41,527 nucleotides of DNA from Falsiroseomonas oryziterrae (lineage in GTDB: Bacteria > Pseudomonadota > Alphaproteobacteria > Acetobacterales > Acetobacteraceae). The first letter of the stretch is position 1, and every line of letters starts with the position of its first letter. Under the pieces are notes generated by a model that saw only the letters and a list, made by a program, of their open reading frames with translations, was not told where the DNA came from and searched no databases. A program made the translations under genes and the position numbers. Shown one piece after another: positions 15,464 to 23,371 of the stretch. Location: NCBI RefSeq assembly GCF_021864505.1, contig NZ_JAKJIB010000009.1:1-41527 (forward strand). Direction: 5' to 3'.

Positions 15464-17071
15464 ATGATGGACATGGATGGAGGCCTTGGCGGGCCCGCTC
15501 CCGACGCCTTCACTACGGGCTCTAAGGATGGCGGCCCTGGATCGGGGGAGTGCAGTCCTCCGCCGAAGATCGTCGTCAACGACGACGACCCGAGCGAGAC
15601 GCTCAGCGACATCTCGGCCGCACTCCGCTGGGGTCGCGAGGTCTTCGAGCGCATGGGTATCGTCAGGGTCGGCTGCACCTCGTCAGGCCAGCTGAAGGTC
15701 GGCCGCCTTGATGCGCATGGGATCATGACCGCTGTCTACGACCTGACGCAGGTCGTGCGTCGTAAGACGGTCCCGGGCGGCGAGGTGACCTACCAGCCCT
15801 GCAGCCTGCCGCTGCACATGGCGCGACTTTACCTGAGCGCCACCGATCGCGGGCTGCCGGAGCTCGCCGCCATCTCCCGCTCACCGCTGCTCTCAGCGGG
15901 CGGCGGTGTCCTTGCTGTGCATGGCTACGACGAAGCGAGCCGCGTACTTGTGGCCCCGATGCCCGCGCTCGATCTAAAGCTGGAGCCAAGCAAGGCCGAC
16001 GCGCGGAATGCCCTGATGTGCCTCCGCGCCGTGATCGAGACCTTTCCCTTCGCAGACGCGAAGACGGTGAAGGACACGACGACGGGCCTGCCCCTCGTGG
16101 ATCCCGCAGCGCCGATCGGCCTCGACGAGAGCTGCGCGCTGGCGGCCCTGCTCACGGCTATCTGTCGTTCGTCGCTGGACCTCGCTCCGGGGCTGCTCGT
16201 CCGTGCGCCCGCAATCTCGGGAGCCGGGACCGGGAAAGGCCGCCTTGTCCGCCTCATCACGACGGTCGCCTTCGGCGAGCCAGTGCCGGCCATGACGGCA
16301 GGCGACACCCGCGCTGAGCTCGACAAGCGCCTCGAGGCCGCGCTCCTGGGTGGGGCGGCAGGTGCCCTGCTCGACAACGTCAACGGGCGCACCCTCAAGT
16401 CAGACCGCCTCGCAAGCATGCTGACCGAGCCGGTGCTTCAGATTCGGCCGCTCCGGGCTAGCGAGGTCCATCAGGTCACCAATCGCATGTTCCTCGCCAT
16501 CACCGGCAATGGCCTCGCTATCTCTGAGGATCTGGCCCGCCGGTTCCTCTGCGTGAACCTCGACGCGGGCGTAGCGGATGCCGAAGCGCGGCCCTTCCCG
16601 GAGGGGTTCGACGAGCTCATCCGCACGCAGCGGGGGGCGTTGCTGAGCGCAGCGCTGACCATTTGGCGGTGGGGCCAGATCGAGAAGGATCTGCCTCGTG
16701 GCCGTCCGCTCGGGAGCTTCGAGCGGTGGGCACGCTGGGTGCGCGATCCGCTGCTCGCATTAGGATGCCGGGATGTGGTCGAGGTCGTCGAGAAGGCGAA
16801 GGCATCGGACGCCGAGCGGCAATGGATCGGCGATCTCTTCAACCTCTGGCATGACGTCCATGGGCTTGAGCCGGTGAAGGCAAACAGCCTGCATCCCACC
16901 GTCCTCAAGCGTCTCATGCCCGTCGGCGGCAGCCGGCAGAATGTCGTCGCGCGGCTGATGGCGCTGGATGGAGCTCGTGTCGGCGGTTTCGTGCTGACGA
17001 AGCAGGAGGCCGTCGGAAAGTGGGGCGCGGCGCTCTATCGGCTTCAGCTCGACGAGTCAGCTAAGCCGTAG
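15464..17071 (+). CDS. Helicase/primase-like P-loop ATPase of a mobile element
   Basis: 535 residues. The N-terminal region (about 1-240) is not recognised. A P-loop ATPase domain follows, with Walker A SGAGTGKG at residues 252-259, a Walker B-like GALLDNVNG around Asp304, and a sensor-like FLAITGNG segment. This resembles the replicative ATPase part of phage/plasmid primase-helicases, without an identifiable primase centre. The start has GGGAGG at an 5-nt spacing. It is followed by a strong hairpin and is convergent with the excisionase-like gene. The neighbouring Rep-like protein supports a replication role, which is inference. Confidence 0.7.
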   Translation: MMDMDGGLGGPAPDAFTTGSKDGGPGSGECSPPPKIVVNDDDPSETLSDISAALRWGREVFERMGIVRVGCTSSGQLKVGRLDAHGIMTAVYDLTQVVRRKTVPGGEVTYQPCSLPLHMARLYLSATDRGLPELAAISRSPLLSAGGGVLAVHGYDEASRVLVAPMPALDLKLEPSKADARNALMCLRAVIETFPFADAKTVKDTTTGLPLVDPAAPIGLDESCALAALLTAICRSSLDLAPGLLVRAPAISGAGTGKGRLVRLITTVAFGEPVPAMTAGDTRAELDKRLEAALLGGAAGALLDNVNGRTLKSDRLASMLTEPVLQIRPLRASEVHQVTNRMFLAITGNGLAISEDLARRFLCVNLDAGVADAEARPFPEGFDELIRTQRGALLSAALTIWRWGQIEKDLPRGRPLGSFERWARWVRDPLLALGCRDVVEVVEKAKASDAERQWIGDLFNLWHDVHGLEPVKANSLHPTVLKRLMPVGGSRQNVVARLMALDGARVGGFVLTKQEAVGKWGAALYRLQLDESAKP

Positions 17072-17107
17072 GCCACCGCTCCAGACGCGATCTTCACCAA
17101 TGACCAC

Positions 17108-17146
17108 AGGGGGCATAGGGGGCTACTGAGTCCCCCTATGCCCCCT
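17108..17146. terminator. Strong bidirectional hairpin between convergent genes
   Basis: A perfect 15-bp inverted repeat: AGGGGGCATAGGGGG (17108-17122) and CCCCCTATGCCCCCT (17132-17146) with a 9-nt loop. It lies between the ends of the ATPase (plus) and the excisionase-like gene (minus). No T tract follows on either strand. Each arm also contains an internal direct repeat of the G5/C5 block. Confidence 0.6.
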
Positions 17147-17190
17147 ATGCCTCGCGGCGCTGAGAACGGATCTGGGGGTCTGTCGCGGGC

Positions 17191-17463
17191 TTAGACGCTC
17201 AGCTTCGGAGCGGTGCCAAGTTGCGGGTTGACGCGGCCGCGCTCGATCAGCGCGGCGATGTCCTCGGGCTTCACCATCAGCTGCCCTCCGAGGCGATGTG
17301 CCGGAAGCGTGCCTGCCTCGATCCAGCGGCGAAGGGTCCGGGGCGACCGTCCGAGCATCAGCGCTGCCTCGGACAGTGCCAGCAGACGACGCTGCACGCC
17401 CGGGCGAGTTGGGCGCGGGCGAGAGACGCCGACGACCGGCTGCATGGCTGCTCGCTTGTCCAT
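17191..17463 (-). CDS. Excisionase-like HTH protein (MerR/Xis type)
   Basis: 90 residues. The winged-helix core is LLALSEAALMLGRSPRTLRR followed by WIEAGTLPAHRLGGQLMVKPEDIAALI, the DNA-binding pattern of excisionases and MerR-like adaptors. The ATG at 17463 has AGGAG about 10 nt upstream; the longer open frame above it overlaps the Rep gene and is a shadow. In tyrosine-recombinase elements such proteins set recombination direction or repress neighbouring promoters. It is divergent from the Rep-like gene, so it may regulate that 195-bp interval. Confidence 0.82.
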   Translation of the reverse strand: MDKRAAMQPVVGVSRPRPTRPGVQRRLLALSEAALMLGRSPRTLRRWIEAGTLPAHRLGGQLMVKPEDIAALIERGRVNPQLGTAPKLSV

Positions 17464-17658
17464 CAGGTGCTTCTCCTCGCGTCGTATCGGCCGATCGATC
17501 ATCGCATCGGAGCGAGGGGCGAAGCCGTGCGGCGGAACGCGTGGCGCATTCGCTGTACCGGCACGAAGAATCAAAGTTGCGCGGCCTTCCCCTATCACGC
17601 AGGTGAGTTGGCAGGCGCTGACCGCGATTGGCCTCGATTGGCACGAGCAGCGCCGGCC

Positions 17659-18717
17659 ATGACCGCTTTCGGTCACGGCGCATCTCAACGCGCCTATTGG
17701 GAACCCCCAGCGATGCTCGATGAGTCTTACAGCCCCGGCCACATTCATCCGCTCTTCGAGAGCAAGACCTCGAAGGAGGTGAAGGCCAACCTGAAGGTCG
17801 ATCGCCTGACTCTGCTCCTGCCTCTTCATCCCAACGATCACGAGATCGCCCTGAACCATCTCATCAGCCTCAAGCTTCATGCCGGGGCTGAGGGCATCCT
17901 TCCGGCGGGCTGGTCTGCGAAGAAGGGGAGCATGGTCGCGTTCAGCGTGATGATCCCGACGAGCACCTCTCCGCTCATCTGGTCGAAGACGCCGGGCGCC
18001 CTGGTGCAGCTGAAGCCCGCGCCCGGTGGAAAGCGCTTGCTGCGGATCGAGATCTTCCCGCTTGGCCTGACGCCTGAGGGGTTCACGTACCTTTACGACG
18101 AGCTGCTGTGCGGGCATCTGTCCATGCATCCCGGCGAGATCGCGAAGGCGCGTGTTTCGCGCCTTGATCTTGCTCTCGATCTGCATGGCGTCCGGCTCCA
18201 GGACTGGGCGTGGGCGATGCCGTCGCGGAGTGTTGTCCGGCATTATGTCAGCAAGGGCGTTGTGCGCACGCTGTATCTGGGGTCACCCAAGCACGGCGCG
18301 CCCTGCATTTACGACAAGGCTTCGCAGCAGAAGATGAGTGGCGGCGAGGCCTGGACCCGCGTCGAGCTGCGTCCGAAGCCGAACGTGCCTCTTGCGGCCT
18401 TGCCCCTGCTCAAGAATCCCTTCGCAGCGATGCGCGTCTACGACGTCCGCTCTGCCTTCGGAGTGGTGAACCCCGGGCAGGTCTGTCGCGAGCTGGCGCT
18501 GTCCCATGCGCAGCTCAAGGGCATCACGAACCTCCTGGGTCATGTGCCCGATACGAAGGGGCACAGCATGGCGAAGTCGGCACGGCAGCGCCTTCGCGAG
18601 GCGCTGGACGGGTCCGCACCGTCTTGGTGGACCCCGCAGACCTTTTGGCAGGGCTGGCCGGATGCTCTTGCGATGGCCATGCCGCCCCTCTTCGAGAAGA
18701 CGCCTCTGATTGGCTGA
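17659..18717 (+). CDS. Rep-like replication initiation protein
   Basis: 352 residues from the ATG at 17659; a second ATG at 17713 (334 residues) is also possible, and neither has a clear Shine-Dalgarno. Family signals are a RVSRLDLALDLHG block (the xDxxxD-like motif of rolling-circle-type Rep proteins) and a TRVELRPKP block, spaced as in plasmid/phage replication initiation factors (Rep_trans group). A candidate nucleophile Tyr is IYDKASQQK. The function would be to nick and start replication of an excised element. It is followed after 3 bp by palindrome copy 4, then convergent with the ParB-like gene. Confidence 0.7.
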   Translation: MTAFGHGASQRAYWEPPAMLDESYSPGHIHPLFESKTSKEVKANLKVDRLTLLLPLHPNDHEIALNHLISLKLHAGAEGILPAGWSAKKGSMVAFSVMIPTSTSPLIWSKTPGALVQLKPAPGGKRLLRIEIFPLGLTPEGFTYLYDELLCGHLSMHPGEIAKARVSRLDLALDLHGVRLQDWAWAMPSRSVVRHYVSKGVVRTLYLGSPKHGAPCIYDKASQQKMSGGEAWTRVELRPKPNVPLAALPLLKNPFAAMRVYDVRSAFGVVNPGQVCRELALSHAQLKGITNLLGHVPDTKGHSMAKSARQRLREALDGSAPSWWTPQTFWQGWPDALAMAMPPLFEKTPLIG

Positions 18718-18720
18718 GCA

Positions 18721-18736
18721 GTGCACTCGAGTGCAC
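18721..18736. repeat. GTGCACTCGAGTGCAC palindrome, copy 4
   Basis: Exact 16-bp palindrome, 3 bp after the Rep-like stop codon and 50 bp beyond the stop of the convergent gene at 18787. It is one of the two copies flanking that gene. Confidence 0.9.
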
Positions 18737-18786
18737 AACCCGAATGGCTAGCTCGGGAGTGTCCCGGTGCCCGAATAACGTTCGGG

Positions 18787-19323
18787 TTAAGGGGCACTCC
18801 CACGGCCGGTCACGGCGGCTTTGCAGATCGCGACCAGCGCCGCCGTTCGCGCGCGTGGCCCAGCACCGGCCGGCGCTCCGAACCGAGCCAGGGCGGCCCG
18901 GACAGTGGCCGCCTGCCGCTGGTCGAGTGCGAAGCTTAGGACCTCCGGTTTACCTGCATCGCCGTCTGCGCTGACGGCGCGGGAGGGCGCGCTCACGGCT
19001 CTGGACACCTCCGACGCGCTGACGCGCCGTCCCCGCTTCAGGGCATCGCGCGCGAGCGCCCGTGCGCGGACAACGCCAAGAGCTGCCACATTCGCTTCGG
19101 TCATGAGCCCGGCCTGGACCGCCTCGGCGATCGTGACCAGGTAATAGGCTTGGCGGCGGGACAGCCCGGCCTCGGTCGCCGCAGCGTCACGGTCGGCCCC
19201 GGAGAGTTTCGCCAACAGTCGACCCATGAGCACAGGCCTGGTCCGGCCCGCGCGGATCTGTTCTAGCAGATCGTCCAGGACGGCCTCGTAGAGCTTCACT
19301 CGACGCGGAGACTGCCGTGTCAT
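18787..19323 (-). CDS. Unknown DNA-binding protein with ParB-like HTH segment
   Basis: 178 residues. The central part, DAAATEAGLSRRQAYYLVTI followed by AEAVQAGLMTEANVAALGVVRARALA, follows the layout of the ParB/KorB HTH (helix-turn-helix, then a basic segment leading to a 'regions of low-level choice' helix). The similarity is by eye and the usual N-terminal CTP-binding ParB box (GxxRxxA) is not seen, so this is not a standard ParB. The C-terminal half looks helical. The ATG at 19323 was chosen; an earlier in-frame GTG lies inside palindrome copy 5. The gene is flanked by palindrome copies 4 and 5, and its upstream neighbours on the same strand are 19432-20025 and 20022-20315. Confidence 0.55.
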   Translation of the reverse strand: MTRQSPRRVKLYEAVLDDLLEQIRAGRTRPVLMGRLLAKLSGADRDAAATEAGLSRRQAYYLVTIAEAVQAGLMTEANVAALGVVRARALARDALKRGRRVSASEVSRAVSAPSRAVSADGDAGKPEVLSFALDQRQAATVRAALARFGAPAGAGPRARTAALVAICKAAVTGRGSAP

Positions 19324-19390
19324 GTTCCTCACTCGGCCAGATCGCACCAGAAGGAGGGTAGCGACCGACCGGACCAGGGGCCACCGGTCG

Positions 19391-19408
19391 CGTGCACTCG
19401 AGTGCACG
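19391..19408. repeat. GTGCACTCGAGTGCAC palindrome, copy 5
   Basis: Exact 16-bp core at 19392-19407, extended to 18 bp by C/G. It lies 68 bp upstream of the ParB-like gene start and just after the end of the preceding gene, in a position suitable for an operator. Confidence 0.9.
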
Positions 19409-19431
19409 AGACCGGGCCCTAGAAGGCAATG

Positions 19432-20025
19432 CTAAGGATCTGCGTGCGCAGGCGGTTCGGCCGCAGGTGGGGAGAGTGATCCTACGCGCTTGAGCACGTC
19501 GCGCGCCTCTGCGACCGCCGCGCGGAGCTCGACTGCCGACGCGTCGGGCTCCAGTACCCGCGCCGCCACGTGCCGCAGCCGCTCGATCGCGGTCCACAGC
19601 TCGCCCGCGCGCTTCAGCAGCTCCGGCTCGAGGTGGTCGATGGCGGCAACGACCGCCTCAGCCTCGTCCTGCAGCGCAGCCTCGGCCTCCGAGCGCGGCG
19701 CCCGCCGGGGCCACACGTCGCCTTCAGCCCGCCGTGCCTCCATCGCCCGCTCAAGCCGCTCCGTCGTGGCACTCCGCCGCCCCGAGCCCGTGAGCCGGAC
19801 CTCCCAGCTCCACAGACGCTCGGGATGCGGCGGCCAGGTCACGCCAGGGAACAGCAGGTCCTGGCGGTCCATGTGCCAGATCGCATCCGTCAGGCCCGTG
19901 ACGATGTGGGCGTCGGGGACGACGACCCGCTGGTCGATGTCGAGCACGACCTCGAGCCGGAGCCGCCGGCCACAGGCAGACGGGCGACGCAGGCCATGGC
20001 GGGCCTTGATGGCGTCCTCGCTCAT
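19432..20025 (-). CDS. Unknown protein, coupled to the upstream small gene
   Basis: 197 residues. The N-terminal part (about 20-85) has alternating hydrophobic strands (RLRLEVVLDIDQRVVVPDAH, later LWSWEVRLTG). The C-terminal half is helical and acidic, with a likely coiled-coil stretch (AEAVVAAIDHLEPELLKRAG). No family recognised. The ATG at 20025 overlaps the TGA of the upstream gene (ATGA), which sets this start against a longer frame. It lies between the small upstream gene and the ParB-like gene, so the three may form one operon. Confidence 0.6.
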   Translation of the reverse strand: MSEDAIKARHGLRRPSACGRRLRLEVVLDIDQRVVVPDAHIVTGLTDAIWHMDRQDLLFPGVTWPPHPERLWSWEVRLTGSGRRSATTERLERAMEARRAEGDVWPRRAPRSEAEAALQDEAEAVVAAIDHLEPELLKRAGELWTAIERLRHVAARVLEPDASAVELRAAVAEARDVLKRVGSLSPPAAEPPAHADP

Positions 20026-20315
20026 GCCGGCCTCCGTGCCGCTCCGGGGCGGTGCGAGCGCGGCGGATGCCGGTGCATCAGGGGCACGTAGCTCTCCATG
20101 GCGAGCCGTACCGTGCCGGCCGGCGCACCGGGCATCAGCCACATGCGGAAGCCCGGGCCGACACGGAACGCGATCTCGGGCTGCAGGGTGACGGTGCGGC
20201 CGTCGGGGGTGGTGAGGTCGGCGGAGCCGTCAGCGTGGATCTTGGCGACGAGCCAGATGTCGGTGCCGTCGACGCGTACCCCTTCGCCTTCAGGAATGAC
20301 CCAGAAGATGGCCAT
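20022..20315 (-). CDS. Unknown small beta-rich protein (weak CsrA resemblance)
   Basis: 97 residues with a beta-strand pattern (FWVIPEGEGVRVDGTDIWLV, then GRTVTLQPEIAFRVG) ending in TVRLAMESYVPLMHRH. That ending is laid out like the CsrA strand VRIGVNAPKEVSVHRE. The resemblance is short and the N-terminal CsrA sequence is absent, so the function is left open. The ATG at 20315 is used; 25 additional codons upstream are not protein-like. Its stop overlaps the next gene by ATGA. Confidence 0.5.
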   Translation of the reverse strand: MAIFWVIPEGEGVRVDGTDIWLVAKIHADGSADLTTPDGRTVTLQPEIAFRVGPGFRMWLMPGAPAGTVRLAMESYVPLMHRHPPRSHRPGAARRPA

Positions 20316-21239
20316 GTGTTGGTCCCTCGTTGTGAATACGAGAGATCTACCCAGGGCGGCAGCAGGGTCCATAAGTAAATTGCAATGCAATGCAGATAAT
20401 GAACTGGGCCGCGAAATAAGGGGAAATTACTATACTGGCACTCAAGCGAAAGGCAGTTGAGTGGGCGGCGCGGGAGTAGCCTTCGCGCGCTAGGCTGCCG
20501 CAGCCACACGCCGACCGAGTTAGCCCGGCGTTCGCGCCGGGGTCCGCACGATCGCGACGGGATCGGCACCGCGCGGTCTCGATGTGGGCGCCGCCCGCGT
20601 CGGCGCAGTCGCTCGGTGATGAGGGTCGGCGAGGTACTCTGCTCCGTCAGTGTCTGGGGCCGTCGCGGACGGCTGGCAGCGGACGCCGAGCGCGCTGGTG
20701 GAACCGCTATCCGGCCAGGCGGCCGAGGCGTGGAGCGGCATGTTGACGGCGCGAAAAGGTGAGCTGCGCGCAGCGGGCAGCCGGCAGCGGGGCGGGCCGG
20801 TGGAGGGACCCTACCGTTTCACACTCCGACTGAGGTAGCGCTGTTGGCGGTCCTGTCGCGAGGGGGGGTGGTCAGCGATGCCTCTCATCGAAGAATGGCG
20901 CATCCGTAACACTTCCAATTCGAAGCACCCCGCACTTCCGATCGCGGAACCGTGAGCGCGGCCGGTGTACCGTCGTGCCTGCTGCGAGTTCATAATGAAA
21001 CGGTGGTGGTTGCGCGTCGGTTGATATTGCTGCACTGTAGATTACAGGTCGGTAAGCATGCCGGGGACGGACGAAGTAATCAAAGCGAGCGTCCGATCGC
21101 ACGAAGCGGTATCGCGCGCGCGTCGGCGGATTTGGCTGGCGGTTCGCACGCCTCGCAAGCGTATGGTCGGTAGAGATCGAGGCTGCCGCGACAGGCAGGT
21201 CGATGGCCCACCTGCTCGGGTCATCTCGAGAAGTTCCGT
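20316..21239. other. Long intergenic region upstream of the ssp operon
   Basis: 924 bp without a convincing gene between the divergent small-gene operon (minus) and sspA (plus). Seen here: an A+T-rich patch at 20370-20450 with overlapping GCAAT repeats (ATTGCAATGCAATGC), a GC hairpin with a TTCG loop at 20524-20541, and a CATAAT hexamer at 20991-20996 that could be a -10 element. Frames such as 20457-20762 are Arg-rich chance ORFs. The promoter of the ssp operon should be in the last 250 bp, but I cannot fix it. Confidence 0.5.
20524..20541. terminator. GC hairpin with TTCG loop
   Basis: CCCGGCG (20524-20530), TTCG loop, CGCCGGG (20535-20541). It is a stable hairpin without a T tract; it could insulate the ssp promoter region from upstream transcription. 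Confidence 0.35.
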
Positions 21240-22445
21240 GTGCGGGATGGATCTGTGACGCTGGTTGCGCGCGTATCCGGCAGCCCGATCCCGGTGCCGA
21301 TCTACCTCGACCACAACGCGACCACCCGTCCGCTGCCCGAGGTGGTGGACCTGGTCGCCCGGACCATGGCGGAGACCTGGGCCAATGCCTCGAGCGCCCA
21401 CTGGCTCGGGGGCGAGGCGCGGGCTGTCCTTGAGGCTGCGCGCGACCGCATCTGCGAGCTGGTGCGGGGTGCCTACCCGGAGGCCGTCAGGTTCACCTCC
21501 GGCGGGACCGAGGCGAACAACACGGTGCTGCTCGGAGGGGACTCCGCCTCGGCATGGCGGTGCGTCATCACCTCCGCCGTGGAGCACGCGTCGGTGCTGC
21601 GCCCGGCCGAGGCGCTCGCGCGCCGGGGTGGTCGCCTCCGCGTTCTCCCCGTCGGCTCCGACGGCCTGATCGACCCAGACGCGCTTCGCCAAGCGGCGGC
21701 CGACGCGCCTCCGGGCCCGCTCCTCGTGAGCGTGCAGTGGGCGAACAGCGAGACTGGCGTCATCCAGCCGATCGCGGACCTCGTAGCTGCCCTCCGGTCC
21801 GTCCGGCCCGACGCCTTTGTGCACGGCGACGCGGCACAGGCGGTCGGGCGCCTGCCCGTGGACTTGGTCGCGAGCGGCGTCGATTCGGTCGCCTTCTCCG
21901 GCCACAAGGTCCACGGCCCGCATGGCACCGGGGCGCTCGTCCTGGGTGACCCCGATGAAGGGCGCGTCTCCCCGCTGCTCTTCGGGGGGGGACAGGAACA
22001 TGGGCTCCGCTCGGGCACGCACAATCTGCCTGCCATCGCCGGACTCGGGCTGGCCGCCGCCATGCGCGCGCGGTCGCTCGACGCAGCGGCCGCGCACATG
22101 CGGTCTGTCCGGGACGCCTTCGAGGCGGAACTCGCCGCCCTGGTGCCGGAGGCGGTGGTCAACGGCGCCAGCGCGCCTCGGCTGCCGAACACGTCGAACG
22201 TCCGGTTCCCCGGCCGCGACGGTATGGAGATCGTGGCGCGCCTCGACGCCCTTGGCGTCGCTTGCTCGCAGGGGTCGGCCTGCTCGAGCGGGAAGCCGGA
22301 GCCGTCGCACGTCCTTCGCGCGATGGGGCTGTCCGAGGCGGACGCGTATTCGAGCGTGAGGTTCTCCTTCTCGACGCTCAACAACACCGACGAGGCGCTG
22401 CGCGCGGCGCGCGCCGTCGTTCGTGCATTGGGGAAGCAAGCATGA
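21240..22445 (+). CDS. sspA: SspA: cysteine desulfurase of DNA phosphorothioation
   Basis: 401 residues, PLP-dependent class V aminotransferase fold (IscS/NifS/DndA). It begins with IYLDHNATTRPLP, has the PLP-binding SGHKVHGP with Lys223, and the mobile loop GSACSSGKPEPSH with active-site Cys348. It takes sulfur from L-cysteine as a persulfide and passes it to SspD. Being first in the eight-gene operon identifies it as SspA rather than a housekeeping IscS. A GTG at 21240 is the longest start; GTG at 21255 follows GGATGGA and may be the real one. It overlaps sspB by ATGA. Confidence 0.9.
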   Translation: MRDGSVTLVARVSGSPIPVPIYLDHNATTRPLPEVVDLVARTMAETWANASSAHWLGGEARAVLEAARDRICELVRGAYPEAVRFTSGGTEANNTVLLGGDSASAWRCVITSAVEHASVLRPAEALARRGGRLRVLPVGSDGLIDPDALRQAAADAPPGPLLVSVQWANSETGVIQPIADLVAALRSVRPDAFVHGDAAQAVGRLPVDLVASGVDSVAFSGHKVHGPHGTGALVLGDPDEGRVSPLLFGGGQEHGLRSGTHNLPAIAGLGLAAAMRARSLDAAAAHMRSVRDAFEAELAALVPEAVVNGASAPRLPNTSNVRFPGRDGMEIVARLDALGVACSQGSACSSGKPEPSHVLRAMGLSEADAYSSVRFSFSTLNNTDEALRAARAVVRALGKQA

Positions 22446-23371
22446 CGGCGTCGGCCGCCACCAGGGAGCGCCTGAAGTTCGAGTTCGGGCGGCACGAGAC
22501 CTTCGCTGTGCGGCATGGCTGGCTCGGCAAGGGCATCGGCCACATGTCGGGCGTGGACGAGGGCTTCCACGACGAGGAGAGCGCCGTCGTGAAGCTCGGC
22601 CTGGGCACCCGGATGGTGAAGTCCCTCCGCTACTGGATGGAGGCGACGGGCCTCGCAGAGACGGAGGAGGAAGACGAGACCGCGCGTCGATCGCGCGACC
22701 TTCGCCTGACAAAGCTGGCACGGGTGATCCAGGACCGCGACCCGCACCTCGAATACCCGGCGACATGGTGGTTCGTGCATCTGCACCTTGCCCGCCGCAC
22801 GAACAGCGTCTGGGGCTGGTTCTTCTCAGACTTCCGGGAGCGGAACTTCGACCGCGCGGTCTGCGTGGAGGCGTACGTCCGGCATCTCAGGCTCAATGCC
22901 GCCAAGGAGCCGTCACAGCAGGTCGCGCAGCGCGACGTCGCGTGCGCGCTGCTTGCCTACGCCAAGCCCGCCGCCGCCGAACCGCAGGACCCGGAGGACG
23001 GAACCTCGTCGCCGCTCCGCGACCTCGGTCTGGTGGTGAAGCACGCCGACACGGGCCGCTTCGAGAAGACGCGCCCGCTCGATGGAGTGCCGCTCGAGGC
23101 GTTCACCGCGTGCGTCGCGCTAGCGGCCGCCGACGTCGGCCAGGAGGCCATGTCGGTTGGAGAGATGCTCGGGCGGCGGGGCGGCCCCGGCACGGTCTTC
23201 AATCTCGACGCGGAGACCATCGAGGACATGGCGATGCGGTCCGCAGCGGAGTTCAAGGAGCGCGGGGTCGCTCTCGACCTGCTCGGCGCGGAGCGTCGTC
23301 TCCGGGTGCCGACCACGGACGCGGCCGACTGGCTCGACCGGCACTTCCAGCGGATCGGAGCCGCGGCGTGA
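22442..23371 (+). CDS. sspB: SspB: DUF4007 protein, putative nickase of phosphorothioation
   Basis: 309 residues matching DUF4007: an N-terminal FEFGRHETFAVRHGWLGKGI block, an internal WWFVHLHLARRTNSVWGWFF segment, and a C-terminal domain ending in LRVPTTDAADWLDRHFQ. DUF4007 proteins are the SspB component of single-strand phosphorothioation systems, reported to nick DNA at the modification site. I do not see a textbook nuclease motif here. It is coupled to sspA (ATGA overlap) and to sspC (GTGA overlap), which fixes both ends. Confidence 0.87.
   Translation: MTASAATRERLKFEFGRHETFAVRHGWLGKGIGHMSGVDEGFHDEESAVVKLGLGTRMVKSLRYWMEATGLAETEEEDETARRSRDLRLTKLARVIQDRDPHLEYPATWWFVHLHLARRTNSVWGWFFSDFRERNFDRAVCVEAYVRHLRLNAAKEPSQQVAQRDVACALLAYAKPAAAEPQDPEDGTSSPLRDLGLVVKHADTGRFEKTRPLDGVPLEAFTACVALAAADVGQEAMSVGEMLGRRGGPGTVFNLDAETIEDMAMRSAAEFKERGVALDLLGAERRLRVPTTDAADWLDRHFQRIGAAA

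Noticed and set aside
17464-18243. N-terminal extension of the excisionase-like gene
   Set aside because: It is antisense to the Rep-like gene and lacks protein-like sequence; the ATG at 17463 has a proper ribosome-binding site.
20457-20762. 101-codon plus-strand ORF in the gap before sspA
   Set aside because: Arg-rich chance frame typical of GC-rich DNA; no ribosome-binding site or recognisable pattern.
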